Made by a program: the position numbers and the translations under genes
The notes under the pieces: model-generated
The model's database searches: none
Told to the model about the DNA's origin: nothing
What the model saw: only the letters and a program-made list of their open reading frames with translations
Source of the DNA: Caprimulgus europaeus
Taxonomy: Eukaryota > Chordata > Aves > Caprimulgiformes > Caprimulgidae
Reading direction: 5' to 3'
Length of the DNA: 64,000 nt
Assembly: GCA_907165065.1 (NCBI GenBank)
Contig: OU015529.1
Location: forward strand, 6,187,054-6,251,053
In this document: positions 50,339-63,300 of the stretch, piece by piece
Layout: each line of letters opens with the position of its first letter
Position numbering within the stretch: the first letter of the stretch is position 1

Positions 50339-53249
50339 TATGGTACCCTCTGGTTCCTACCTGGTCTTTGTTACACCCTTGTAGACCCTCACAGCCCTAC
50401 CCTCAAAATAAACTGATCCCACTCAGCATGAAACAAACCATGGGGGTCCAGCAGTTTGTTATACCTGGTTTTAAAGTGAAAGGTGAGCTTGTAAGGATGA
50501 ACTGAGGAAGAAAACTCCTTTTGCTTTACTTGTGCTTTTTTCTAGAAATGAGTAAAGGAGAGGAATATTCAGAACAGATCCATCAGAAACTGGGAGTAAT
50601 AGAGCAAGTTAAATAAGGTTAAATGCCAAGATTATGGATCTTGAAAAGCTTTTCTAACAAGGAATCCTCTTTTGTTTTCAGTATTTTGCTATCCTAGCAA
50701 AGAACACACCTTCCCATTCATTTATGTCCCTCTTTTCACTTGCAAAATACTTTTTATCTTTTCAAACAGCCTATTTGAAGTGTTTGTGTCCAGCTGTTCC
50801 GGGAGTTACTCTTTGAGTTAGGAAATGGCTAAAGAATTTTATTTTTTTTTTAAATAAAGTACAAAAACAAGGAAAATCAAACCTTTCACAAATAATGATT
50901 TAATAAAAATTATGTAGTTTAGCCATAACCTCTGGAAATAGATTACTTCTCCATTTTCTGTACTGTACAGGCTAAACATATGATCACAATTAATAACCAT
51001 TCACTGAGTAACCTCAGCATCAATTTTTGTACATACTTACAGAGACTGCCAAACTTTTTATTCAAACCATGCACATCCTGGAGTATTATGAGATCATGAT
51101 TACCCCATTTTCTTCCCATTTACTTTTAGTTTTATCCTAAGTGAATATTTTTAGGCTAATCAGTATCTGTTAAATCAAAGCAGCAATTCCCTCTTCTCAT
51201 CAGCTCATGTAAGCCTTCACTTGCAGCTTTAACTGTGCATATCAGAAGAACCACCTATATTTCATATAAGTTCAGGGATATTTGCTATATGAGGACATGA
51301 TATACTTAAAATCTTTATTTTAAATGCATGCAGCACCCAGCAACAATAGCACAGAAAAACAGAGTATGTCATTAAATGTTAAAAAAAGTTGTAGAAAAGG
51401 ACACTGCCCTACATTGCCATTTACCAAAAAGTTCATTTATTAGGCAACAACAAGGTTAATGACATTCAGTGGGAAGGAGGAATAGCTACAGTCTCCATCA
51501 TTTTAGGATGTGCCAAGCAGGTGGTAAGTTTGAAGGTACTGGAACTGTTCTATTAATCATGTAGGTTATAAATAGTGCCAAGATTTCACTGAAGGGAGAC
51601 TTGGTAAGGCAAATTAGACTTCAAGTTTAGGCCATGTAATATTTTGGTGATGTGACTCTTAAGTTCAAGTAGAAAAGTATTTTTGATGTGTACATCATTG
51701 CTGAGAATTGTATTTCTCCTACAAACGATATAACCAAGATGGAAAAGATGTTGGTTGGTTTGGATTTTTTTAAATCTATAGCTTTTGATTTAGAAACCCT
51801 TGTGAATATTTTAATGAAAATTGGAATATTTTGGTTAAAAAAATCTTTTCATTCTAAAGCCATTCTGATGGAAATCTATTTGCAAGATTTTTTTTGCCTG
51901 CAATGCACCTCAGAGAAATTTGAGATAACCCCTATAGAGATGGAAACTCTCAAAACCCAGGAGTACTTTGCTAGTATCAAAATGAAATCAACCAACTTAA
52001 TTAACTGCTGATGCCAAGTGAAGTAAAGCACTGTGCAAACCAAACGTAACCCTTGAAAAGCTGTTTACCTAGATGGATGGCCACACAAGATTGAGTTACA
52101 AGGGTGTGTTAGCAGACAGACAGCTAAGGTAGCCCCCATACTGTGGGCAAATAAAATCAGCACAGCTGGCAACCAGATAGGGCTTGGGATTCATTAAAAA
52201 AAAATCCAACTTTGTGTTCCCAAAGACCACATTGCTCACAACCTGGAGAGAGCACATGAAGGAGGGCTGTCAGCAAAGCATGACCACAGCCACCTCTCCC
52301 TACCTGTAAAGACAAAAAAATTTAGTTTTTAGTTACCCAAGTTGTCTACCTGCTTCTGTAAGGTCACTTGAAGCAAGACTGCAATTACAGAACTGCTGCT
52401 ACTGTTTAAATAACACCTGAAGTTCACTGATACACAGATTGTGAGGATACAGTGATATATTTGTTATATACACAAGAGAAGATGCAGACTTAAGTGAAAG
52501 AGTGAGCTACTTAGCATTGTAAAAATTTGCATGTAGCCTAATAGCTATCAAAAATAAAGGGAAAAAAAAATAAGTCATTGTTTGGAAGCTGATTTGTAAG
52601 GCTTTGAGCATAGCTATATTTCAGAAAGTACTGAAAAATACCACAGAGCTGGACTCATGGGGAACTGTTGACCCCATTTGGATAATGAATCAAATATAAC
52701 TGTATGATAGGGTGATTTAGAGATCTGTATCTCTCAGTCCCTCCTCTCCACACTTTGGCATCTAAAGGTTTATGTCAAAAAAACAAACCAAACAAAAAAA
52801 AACAAAAACAGGGACTGAAGATCATTTGTTTCTATTGCCTTACCACTGTCCAGAATCAAAAGTTTCCATATAAACCATCAGACCTCATGATATTTATACA
52901 AAATTAAATGAAAATTAAATGATTCGCCTGAAGTTTTGGTGTTCACTTGTCCCTTCTCTGCAGATTTTAATTTTTCATCCTTTTTCAGCTCCTTACAGCA
53001 CAATTAAATTGGTGGCAGCTCTGACTGGAGAGATCATGAGATGAACGATAGCCTTAGTCCTGTGATAAATCTCAAGGTTTTGTGCTGAGCTGGTGGAATT
53101 AGTACAACAAATTGCAAGTGATAGATGTAAATGATCCAAGGAATCCCAGCCTGGAGCATGTAATTGCCTGTGGATTTGCTGAGTGTTTCTGCCTGTGGAG
53201 ATCCTTTATAGAGTACAAGGTACCTACAGGCTGGGGGGCTGCAGGCTGT

Positions 53250-53331
53250 ATTCCACATTTAGCCACCAACTAGCTGCGTGGTTTCAGGTGAGTCTATCTC
53301 CTTTTCTGTACCTAAATTTCAGTAAATTAGT
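53250..53331 (+). repeat. MIR/CORE-SINE-like relic
   Basis: CCACCAACTAGCTGCGTGGT followed by TTCAGGTGAGTC and CCTTTTCTGTACCTAAATTT lines up with the MIR core that reads roughly ccacttactagctgtgtgaccttgggcaagtcac...cctctctgagcctcagtttcc. The ACTAGCTGYGTG word and the spacing to the AGTC word fit well. This is the best of the three MIR-like segments. Upstream, TGGGGGGCTGCAGG may be the end of the tRNA-related part. Comparison is from memory of the family. Confidence 0.45.
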
Positions 53332-53460
53332 AACAAAAGGCCCTTCTCCTCCCCCATCTAACTCAATAAAGTCCTTTCTCACATGTGGTCTTCATTATAC
53401 TTTCCATAATTATTCTTCATAATAGTTTCCCACTCACTGGCTAGTTTCCTACTCCATTCA

Positions 53461-53491
<31 letters not shown>
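53461..53491. repeat. AT dinucleotide repeat with T-run
   Basis: Eight AT units (53461-53476) followed directly by about 15 T. Simple sequence. Confidence 0.9.
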
Positions 53492-55919
53492 CCTTAATCT
53501 GTTTAAAGATCAAGATAATGACATTATAAACAGAAGCACTTTCAGAGCAAAGAGATGGGGTGTTCTTATCTGGAAGCTTTCCATTTTCCCTTTCATTAAC
53601 CTTCTGTGATACAAAACTGCTGCTGAGTCACTTTGTGTGATTTACTGGTGAGACAGAAACACATCCTTTTCCAATCACTTGGAAAGAGATTATATCCCGA
53701 TTTTTGGAAAGAACTACTAATATCCAGACAAGCATGCCAAGTGTCTTGCAGTGTTAGGAAGTATTTGTGTGGGCACATTTGCTGCAGAAAATTAACCCTG
53801 GCCAAAGGAGACCAAGCCAGGGATGTTCCCATCAACCTTCCTGGGATTCCAAAACTGTGGTCAGTGCTATGACAGTCCTCAGTCTTTGGTGTGGATTTGC
53901 TGTGTTAGCCACCTACAACTCCATTTGTTCTAGTTTCAATTAACACAGTTACCAAATGAGTCCACGCTGGAGCTGGTGAAGATTGCTGTTGATAGACCTG
54001 TAGCAACTGCTGTGGGCTGGATGGAAACACAATGAACACAAATGTCTTTGAAAAGCTCGGGGTATTTTGGACATAAACCCTGGCCATTAGGTTCTGATCT
54101 CAGACTTCTTGTTACTTCTTTTAAGAGAGCGTAGATCTTGCAAATTAAAAACTCCAGTGGGCATCAAGCCTTGCTGCCTTTAGTCACGGATCTGGCAGCA
54201 CACAGAGATCTAACTACAGTGTTTGGACTATGGCACACGTATCCTTGAAAATGACTTGAAGAGCTACACTCTGACTCCACTGCAGCTGCTTATACCCACA
54301 ACCTCTTACATTTCAAGAAGGTGCAAGAATGAGGAAAAAAAGACAAGATCTGATATGATTCTTTGGGCAGCACTGGCGTGTGGATTAAAGCTCAGCAAGT
54401 TCCTCTTATCTCTCTTACACAGAAGTACCACAGCAACTGCAGGTTGGAAAAATCAGAATGACCCTCCCATCTGTAGACTTGTTGAAGTGTTTGAGTAAAT
54501 TCCTGAGATCTCATTTCATTTCCAGTGTGCTGGTTAATATACCGTTCATACCACCAAATTTGGCTTTGCAAGTAATCTTGTGTCCATCTCATGGGTTTAA
54601 AATTTTTAATCAAATTACCTGATACAAAGCTACAGCTTATTTTAAGATGACAGAAGGTACGTTTGGTTCAGTCTTTCAACACCAATGAAGATCAAATCTA
54701 CATGTTCAACACAAATCCAAAACCCACCCAGATATTCTGAGCTATGCTAGGTCACTCCAAATTTTATGATAATAGTTCAATGTTCCTTAAGTTCAGCTTC
54801 TCCTTATCAAGTGTATTTATTAAAGCTTTGTGATCTTTATAATTACCACTATTGGCAAGGGTAAAAGGTTTGTTCTAATTAAGCCAGTATAAAACTAATT
54901 ATCCAGTGCATTTATATAAAATTTTAATTTCCTATTCATCTGTGTTTAGTTCCTTTTATGAAGTTCCCAGTAAGCTAATAACCTTTTGTGTGTTCTTTCT
55001 TCTCTAGAAGGAAGAAACATCCATTCTTACAGGGATTACTTTTAAATCCTAATAGTGAAAGCCCACATTTGCACATGGATGGGCTGCTGCTTTATTGGTC
55101 TGTTCATTGGCAACTCTTTATCAAGCCCTATTGGCACTGAAACCATCAGCAAAACTTGCTTTAAAGGAAAGTTCCAAGTGCTGAGCAATCAGACCATTTG
55201 CCAGTAAAAACAACACAGCTACTGGGGTTTGTGCTCTTGCTCTCCCTCAGCTATGCATGGACCTAGAGCCAGAGCTGTCATATACTTTTATCATGCTCAA
55301 AGCAGCCTCAGGGTTCAGGCTGATTGCAATCAAATGCTGGCTGGCATCAGCTTTGGCTGAGGAGCTTCTCCAGGCTTCATCTTTAGAGTCAAGGTCATTT
55401 CTCTGCCCTGAGAGACACCATTATTCCTCCAAAAATGACAACACAAACTGTTAAGAGAGTCTGAGACATGAACAACTTTGTAGTTTAAAAGCCAGTAGGC
55501 TAAACTAATGAGCCTTAGAATTGCCCCATCCAAGTTTTATTGTTGTGAAGCAGAATAAATTACAAATATTTGTTTTCTTATTTAGTATTTTATGTTTTTG
55601 TGAGATAAAAAAGGCACACGTGCCATGCTTGATAGTCAGTGGGAATGTAATACAGTCACAATTGATGGTACTAGGCTAACAATCAGCAAACATTTTGCAT
55701 ACAGACTGTTAAACCAAGATAACTTTTCTTTGGGGTGGATGCTTTCTTTCCTCAGTTATGTCATTTATCATCAGCATCAGAAACATTACTGCCAACCACG
55801 ACTTTGTTCACACACAGAGCAGCAAAGGGGCAACACATCCCCTTTTCTCACCACTGGTTAGGAGTGAGAATGGGTATTTGCAACAGGGCTGCACTGCCTG
55901 AGCCTGGTGTGTGTGTTGA

Positions 55920-55940
55920 GGGGGAAGGGGGGGGGGAGGG
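55920..55940 (+). repeat. G-rich run, quadruplex-capable
   Basis: On the plus strand five G, AA, ten G, A and three G occur in 21 bases within otherwise AT-rich DNA. This satisfies the usual four-run G-quadruplex pattern. No promoter or gene is visible next to it. Confidence 0.85.
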
Positions 55941-56875
55941 TGTCAGCTCCATGCTGTGCAGTTCCCTATATTTGAGCTGATGCTTCGACAACCACAGTCA
56001 ATAAGACATTTTTAGAGAGCTTGTAGATTATCAGATTAATGAGTTGACTCTCCTCAAACGCACAATTTGCAGTAAGCCTTGCTGCTCATTTCTTTATTGC
56101 CTGGCACAGTAATGATGTCTATTAAACTTCACTCAACCATCAGCTAATACAAACATATTCTCGCTGTTGGATGCAGTCAGAAAGGCCAGGTACTTTATGC
56201 AGTACATATATTTTCTGAGACAATTAGCAACCTCGAGTTATTATTAATCAGGAAGAAACAGGACTCCAACAAAGGACTAAATTATCCCTTGCTGGAAGAG
56301 AGTTCTCTGAGGTATAATGTCCACATAAGTTTTGTTTTATAGGGATTCATCTAAGCTTTATTGTTCTATTGGCAATGAGATAAGTCAGTCAATCCTCAGG
56401 GTAAATATCCTGGTTGCTTTGAAGAACCACCCTGACCAGCAATAGAGTTAGAAATGGCAAGTGCCTTATACAAAACACCTTATTCACCTCATCCCAACCC
56501 AGCAGCTGGAATTCAAGCTTTTAGCATAGAAACCTCTGCTAATGTCCTTTGGTGACTCCCAAATACCAGCCAGCAGAACTATTCACTTCAGAAAGTGAAT
56601 AGATTTGTGAATAAATAACCAATTTGGTTATTTCTGTCTCTGAATTCCTACCACTAGTTCTTGTTCCATGCTTTGATTTTCACATTAGAGATCCTACATT
56701 CAGTGTAATAACAAGTTGTAGGATATGTAGGGGTTAAGTATTAACCCTGACCTCCTTTATTTTTAAGCTTGTGGCCACCTAAGTCTATCCCTCACAACAC
56801 TGAGGTAGGTGTCAAAACACGTGCTATCCCCTTGGTAGGAAAGATTTTCCTGCCAGCTTTCTGCATAAGTGCATA

Positions 56876-57368
56876 ATCACAGAATGGTTTGGGTTGGAAG
56901 GGACCTCAAAGATCATCCAGTTCCAACCCCCCTGCCATCAGCAGGGACACCTTCCACTAGACCAGGTTGCTCAAAGCCTCATCCAACCTGGCCTTGAACA
57001 CTTCCAGGGAGGAGCAGCCACAGCTTCTCTGGGCAACCTGGGCCAGTGTCTCACCACCCTCACAGCAAATAATTTCTTCCTGATATCTAATCTAAACCTA
57101 TAATCTTCCAGTTTAAAGCCATTTCCCCTTGTTCTGTCATTAACTGCCCTTATGGAAAGTCCCTCCCCAGCTTTCCTGTAGGTCCCCTTCAGGTACTGGA
57201 AGGCCACTATAAGATCTCCCCAGAGCCTTCTCTTCTCCAGGCTGAACAGCCCCAACTCTCTCAGCCTGTCCTCATAGGACAGGAGCTCCAGCCCCTGGAT
57301 CATCCTCGTAGCTTTCTTTGGACTTGCTCCAGTAGGTCCATGTCCTTCTTATGATGGGGGCCCCATAA
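56876..57368 (-). mobile_element. CR1 LINE, 5'-truncated copy
   Basis: About 490 bp on the minus strand, starting at the 3' end with ATCACAGAAT (plus-strand reading). The ORF2 tail stays open for 110 codons (56971-57303): [80 protein letters not shown], and [13 protein letters not shown] to the natural stop. Homology continues upstream through CAGTAGGTCCATGTCCTTCT to GGGGGCCCCA near 57368. It is closely similar to the 46.3 kb copy, with an uninterrupted identical block of about 90 bases just before the ORF2 end. Confidence 0.95.
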
Positions 57369-60300
57369 GCAGTAGGTTGCTTGAAGTCCTACTCCAAAAC
57401 CCTTCTGGGGTGGGGGTAAATTGGAGTTGAGTTGTGATTATGTAGTGAAAGGTTAAGCTGAATATCACCATTACACTCCATGCTGCACTTCAAGAAAGAA
57501 CATGAGAAAATGTGTGTGGCTTCTTGTCACTCAGGAAAAGAACAGAGTCCTCAGACAGAAAAACAAAGCAATACTATAGATAATTATTTGGGGGTAAGAA
57601 ACCTGTTTCATTTAGGAATCAAAAGGCCATACAATAGTGATGAATTTGGCCTACCATTTCAGAAATTAATCTTAAAGATCATGAAGAACCATTTAAGTTC
57701 TGCTCAGAATAAATACAACTAATCCCACATATTCATCTTCATTCTGAAAATTACAAACTGTATTTAGTAGAAGTCCCTGAAATATTTTCTTTCATGTCAT
57801 GAATGATGGAAGTAATTCTCACCCCCTTTTTTTTTCCTGTATATGTTTTTATTTTTACATGAGAAGATGTACATTTTAGGCTATTTCTAGAAATTAAACT
57901 GGGGTTTCCAAGGAACCCACCACTTTCCTAATGCAGATGTACTCTGACAGGTTGTCTGTACTCTCCTGCCTTGATTCCTGGGTTTGTATTTTCTCTCCAT
58001 TTCAGACTTTGCCAAATATTTTAAAGGTCTTGCTGCAGTCACATCATATAACACTACCACACTTTACACTCCAATTTTAATTTTGGCCAACAGCTAGGAA
58101 CACAAAAAGAAGCCACCTTAACCATACCCTAAATGGCCTGCAGCTAGGTGCTAGGGAGTCATTACAGTACATCTCTCTAACCAAGCATAGACAGATTCAT
58201 TTGCAAATGAGTGACCCAGATTCAGACTGCATGGTTTGAGGGTTTGAAAAAGTTTGCAGGATAATTTATTAGTGTCATTGTTTGCAGCTTCTTAGACGTT
58301 CTTGTCCTGGAACATACACAAAAGACCCCAAATATATCATTAAAATGATTTTGAGACAATTTTCAACCAGGAGACTGTCCTGGTTTTGCAGGGGTATGAA
58401 ACCTGAGAAATTAAAGGTGTTCTCCAGAGGTGATTTACATTAATGAATTACTTTGGATCAAGGCCAGAGGCAGGGAAAAAATATCACTGCAGTTCTTCCT
58501 GCTTATACCAAGGCAGAGTGGGTCTGTAATCACTATAATGTGTAAGGAAAATTATAGAAGCTTTCCCATGGGAAGAGGGATACCTTCCTGAATGCCCAGC
58601 CAGTATCCCAGAGAAGACATCTGTTACCCAGCCTCACACCCCATGTTGGTAACACATTGTCTCACAGGTTTCCACTCACAGCAGCACTTTGTTTAACAAT
58701 GCTGGTGGCTAATCATGCTGTCACCGCTGTCCTTCACCCACTTAATGAGCATGAACTCCATTGATACTCATCCAGGGGATGCCACCCCACTTGAGAGACT
58801 GGTAATTTCTTACGTGGGTTGCTAATGCCTGCAACATTTCATCTTTGTGCACAAAGCCACATTTCTGTGGATTTCACACGTAATTTGCAATGCTAGATGG
58901 AACAATTTAATTTAGTGTTACATTTAAAACACAGCCTATGGAACCGACAAATGCAAGCAAGTAGCCTCTGGAGTTCATTGTAGTCTTGTGGCAAATCCAT
59001 CTTCTTCATTCACAGGTAACAAACTTCCTGACTTGCTAAGTTGTAAAACAATTAGCTGTCATTAATTTGGACCATACAGAAATGCAGTAGGTCATTAGCG
59101 ACTGCTGTGGAGGCAATGGAAATATTTCCAGTTATTTCTTGTACAATGTTCCTGCTCAAGTGCAAGTTGCCTTTGTTCCTTTTTCTCCTGGGAAAGAACA
59201 TCTATTTTGTAGCCCCAGGCTCAAAGTTTATAGTGCACAGCATACAGCTCTTTTCCATACTCCATGGCTACCCTCATTAACATAGAAATAAGGGACTGCA
59301 GACTGCATATAATCATAATGTGTCTATAGCAAATAAATACTTGGCAATTGAAGCAAGGCCACTGAGCTTTAGAAGGAAAAGCAGTCCTCCTTCCACAGGA
59401 GAGTCTCATGGTACACAAGAACTGGAATGAACAAAAGACTTCAGGCAAACCATTTCTACTACATTCCTATCTGTATCCAGAATAAATTGTCTATGGCCTG
59501 TCAGGTAAATGATATTAATCTCCATCTGCTTAAGGGAGAGGCTGTTGGACTGTGTCCTCACACAAGGGATAATATAGCCCTTCATTGAAGAAGCCTTTGG
59601 GGCTCACCTCAGCTATTCCCAGCTCAAACTTTAAAAAAATATGATGTTTCCCTTGAAAGACTGCCTGAATCCCCATTTGCTGCTTAGCAATGAAGAAAAA
59701 GCAGTCCAAATGAAGGCAGCCACTGCTTTCTGCCTACATAAAAGCAAAATGCGCAGCTCAAAGCATCTCAGTCAGCTGCTGTCTTTGTTGCTCTTGCTCA
59801 ATCCTCTGTTGTGATCCCATTTCAATAAAATTGGAAGTGACCCTGAAGCCAGGCACACTTAGGTAACAGTAAGATCACGGCACACAGTCATCTAATAATG
59901 AAAAGCCCTTAGATGTCCAATTAAAAAAAAAAGGGGGGGAAGGAAAAAAATACAGTCCATGAATAAAACAAACCACCAAACAAAATAGGGCATAACCCTA
60001 TTTTCCACGTCCAAATTCTAATCAGGACTTTCACTTACCACAAAACTCAAGGAAGAAAAAAAGCATAATAATAGGTATGATCAATAATTAACCTATTTGA
60101 TTTTAAGTATGTGAAACAAAGGTTTATTTAGTACCTAGCACTTAATAAAATTTGGATTATTCTAACTAGAACTAGGCATTAATACTTAATGACTTGAAGT
60201 ATTCCAGACTTTTAGCCTCTATAAATACAAGCCTTATACAAGCTTCACAGCTTTCAGAGGCCGTAGTGCAATTTTGATCATTGTAGTGATGTTAGAATGT

Positions 60301-63300
60301 CTTTAAGTTTACTCTTCATATTTGTCCTGTTCAAGCATTAACTAGCTTGGCTACCAAGAAAGATGCACTGAAACTCATTCTGGGGATGTTCTGGAAGGGG
60401 CACTTCAACCACATTTTCCCATACTGGAGACAAGTTTGACCATGGACAACAGCTACAGACTTGAAAAGTGGTTTCTTTTGGGTTTTTAGGTTTGTTTTTT
60501 ATGGAGAAGTAGGGGTTTGGTTTGGTTTTTTTGTTGGGGTTTTTGTTGTTGGGTTTTGAGGTTTTTTTTGAAGCCAATAGCTGATAGTACCAGTATGATC
60601 AAATCCATGCTGAAGCTTCAGGAAGAGTTTAACAGAACTATGGATTCTTAGAAAACACGATCATATAGCAAGGAGTATATCCAATGCGTGGGAAGGACAT
60701 TCCTAAGACAACACAGTGAACAGGCCTCCAGCTAGATCCACAGGACAACAAAGTGGTACCTCTGGAAGGGAGGTGTCAGAATGGTGCTTTTTCTGGCTTT
60801 TCTTGTAGAGTAACAGGTTGCTATTATGCTCAGTGCCAAAAAATTCAGTGGCTCTTCTTTAAGTTGATGGCATTGATGCAACTCTAAATATTGTCTGAAA
60901 TATTGCTGTGCATCCAGTACAACATGTATATTCTCCCTGGGAACACACCCTGTGAAGGAGGATGGCATTGTCACTGGACTTATTTAACCATAAAGAAATA
61001 GAAATAAGTATCATCTACTCACTTCCTCCTTGAACACCACTTCTATGGGGATGAACAGCCTTAAACATGAGAAATTATTTCTGTTAGACTTACACAGTGA
61101 ACAAATTTCAGTGATGGGAAGTGTGGCCTCCAAATAAAATTGTTGCCTAAGAACACAAACCCTCTCCTATCAAATCAGGTTTTCATTTCATTGACTGGCA
61201 GGTTTTGTTCAATAACTTGTAATGTTAAATTTGTAACCACCTGGTTACTGTGACCCTGGAATGGGTTAACTGGCGAGATTCCTTTGCTTTGGCAATTACA
61301 CTGCTGCAGGTGAAGTGTTGGCTCAGACTTTACAGAGCCATGGGGGACCTCAGAGTGTCAGCATGGTGACTCTAACAAACACTGAACAAAGGAAGGGGAA
61401 AACAGCTCCTGCCTAGAGGAGTTTACAGGCAGAAGAGCAAAAGGAAAGATGAGAGCTACTTTTATCCCTCAAGTCCTTTTATGTTCTTCGTTGGAAGTTA
61501 TCAGGGGAAAAGAAGAAAAAAACCCACACAAAATACCCAAACCTTTATAAGTTATTAGAAGTGACTCACCCATGTGGACACCAGACAGCTATCCCTCCCA
61601 CTGCCTGCATTGCTGTGTAGCAGCAAAGAGTGAAAGATTGTGTCAGAGCCCAAGTACCAGTGTGAGTAATTGATATTAAGATTTATTAGAATGGAACAAT
61701 CTGACTGACCCACTTTTAGATTTCAGGGAATTTTATCTCATGTAAAGAACTAACTCAAGTTAATGATGACTTCTTTAAGAGCAAAAGCATGCCTGCCAGC
61801 TCACCTCATCACACACAACTTCATAGAAAATAATGCTAGTAATTCCCCAACTATATTTGGCCTCCATTGATTTCAGCAGTGATCAAAGCAAGTTCTATTT
61901 CTTAATGACCAGTAATGACTTAACTTTAGTACAAACTTTTCCTTACCAAGTGGATACACAAATGTTTGTATTTGTCCTAAAAAAAAGTCAGGGATTCACT
62001 TGCAGTTGGAGGTTTAAACCAAAGCACTAAATAGTCTGTTGACTACAGAGAAAGCCCAGAGCCATTAACCCTCACTTAAGGACTCAGTGTTAGGTGGAGC
62101 CTGGCTCAGAGCCTATTTATATGAGCCAGTTCCAGCTTCTCTGAATAAAATCTGACCTGCTCAGCTGTGTGTCTGGCACTGCTGAAAGCAAAAAAGAAAC
62201 CATCATTTAACTGAAATACTAAGAGCCAGGACTTGGTAGAACAATCTCAGTTTCTTAAGCACTCACCTTTGGGAATCACTGTTTAATAGTAATGAGCAGT
62301 CACTGCACACAGAGATACCAAGAGCCCATTTAAAAACCTCACACCTAAAAACTCAATTTCTAGACTTTTTTTCCTGTGTAGTAGCATTAGCCTACAAAAG
62401 TTAGTGGGAGCACTAACGTAAGCATTTAGAATTCACCCAAAACATAAACATGTCATATAATCTGAAGACAGGTTTGGTGTGTTTTATGAAAGCACATCAC
62501 TGGACCATAAAATATGAGTTGTGATGCTTCACCAGGGGCAGGATGAGAAGAGGAAAGTATCTGTGACTCTTTCTCTGCTTACCTGAACATTGTACGATTA
62601 GTTTCCCACTTTGAACCTAACCTTTATTCCTTTAACACACTGAGTAGAGTAAATTATACCTCCTGCTCTCCTCTGGAAAAAAAGTGAAAAATTCAGTGTG
62701 ATGGGGAAGTGACAAAAAAGCTTTTAGTTGAGTTCAGCTGACAACAAGATGTATTTTTGTCCCCGTCTCTCCTAGCAAAGCCATTGATATTCAGGTCACA
62801 GAATTGGTTTAGATCACATTGCACCTGTTAGTTCTGGTGTTTAAACAAATTCTTCACAATCTTGATGTACCTAGGTGAATGTCAGCAACACTACCAGCAA
62901 AGATTTAGCAGAGGAAAAGCAAGCTTACAGTCCTTAATGTATGATTTACTTCACTAGGTTCTGAGGCTGTTACACCCCACATACAGTTCTGAACATTAGT
63001 ACTAATTACAGCAGTGACTCTAGTTATTTAGGTGATAATCACAACATAACGAGGCAGTCCTTTTATGATTTAACATATAATCACCTTACTTCATAGCTGC
63101 CTTAATTATACTATAAGTGTTTTTATTTTACAGCCATTACCAGTGCAATTAAACTCAATAAACCATCCTGTCACGACTGTAGTTTTATAGGAAGAGAGGA
63201 GTAGAACTAATGTAAGTTTTTATCTTATTTTTAGTGAGGAAAACATAATGGCAAAATACTTACTTTCTTGTCTAACAGTTCTGTATAACTCCTTAGAAAC

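Larger units (their letters stand above)
50339..56875. other. Non-coding sequence, no gene seen
   Basis: About 6.5 kb of AT-rich DNA. The 107-codon plus-strand frame at 51688-52011 has no recognisable domain and I treat it as chance. An A/C-rich tract (52772-52810), a MIR-like relic (53250-53331), an AT/T microsatellite (53461-53491) and a G-run (55920-55940) are listed separately where notable. Confidence 0.6.

Noticed and set aside
51688-52011. 107-codon plus-strand open frame
   Set aside because: Isoleucine-, phenylalanine- and lysine-rich as expected for AT-rich non-coding DNA; no motif recognised.
58377-58400. TGTCCTGGTTTTGC word like the start of some bird LTRs
   Set aside because: The following sequence does not continue like any LTR I recognise and no matching end was found.
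60338-60577. Lysine/asparagine/proline-rich minus-strand frame
   Set aside because: It is produced by the T/G-rich simple tract, not by a gene.
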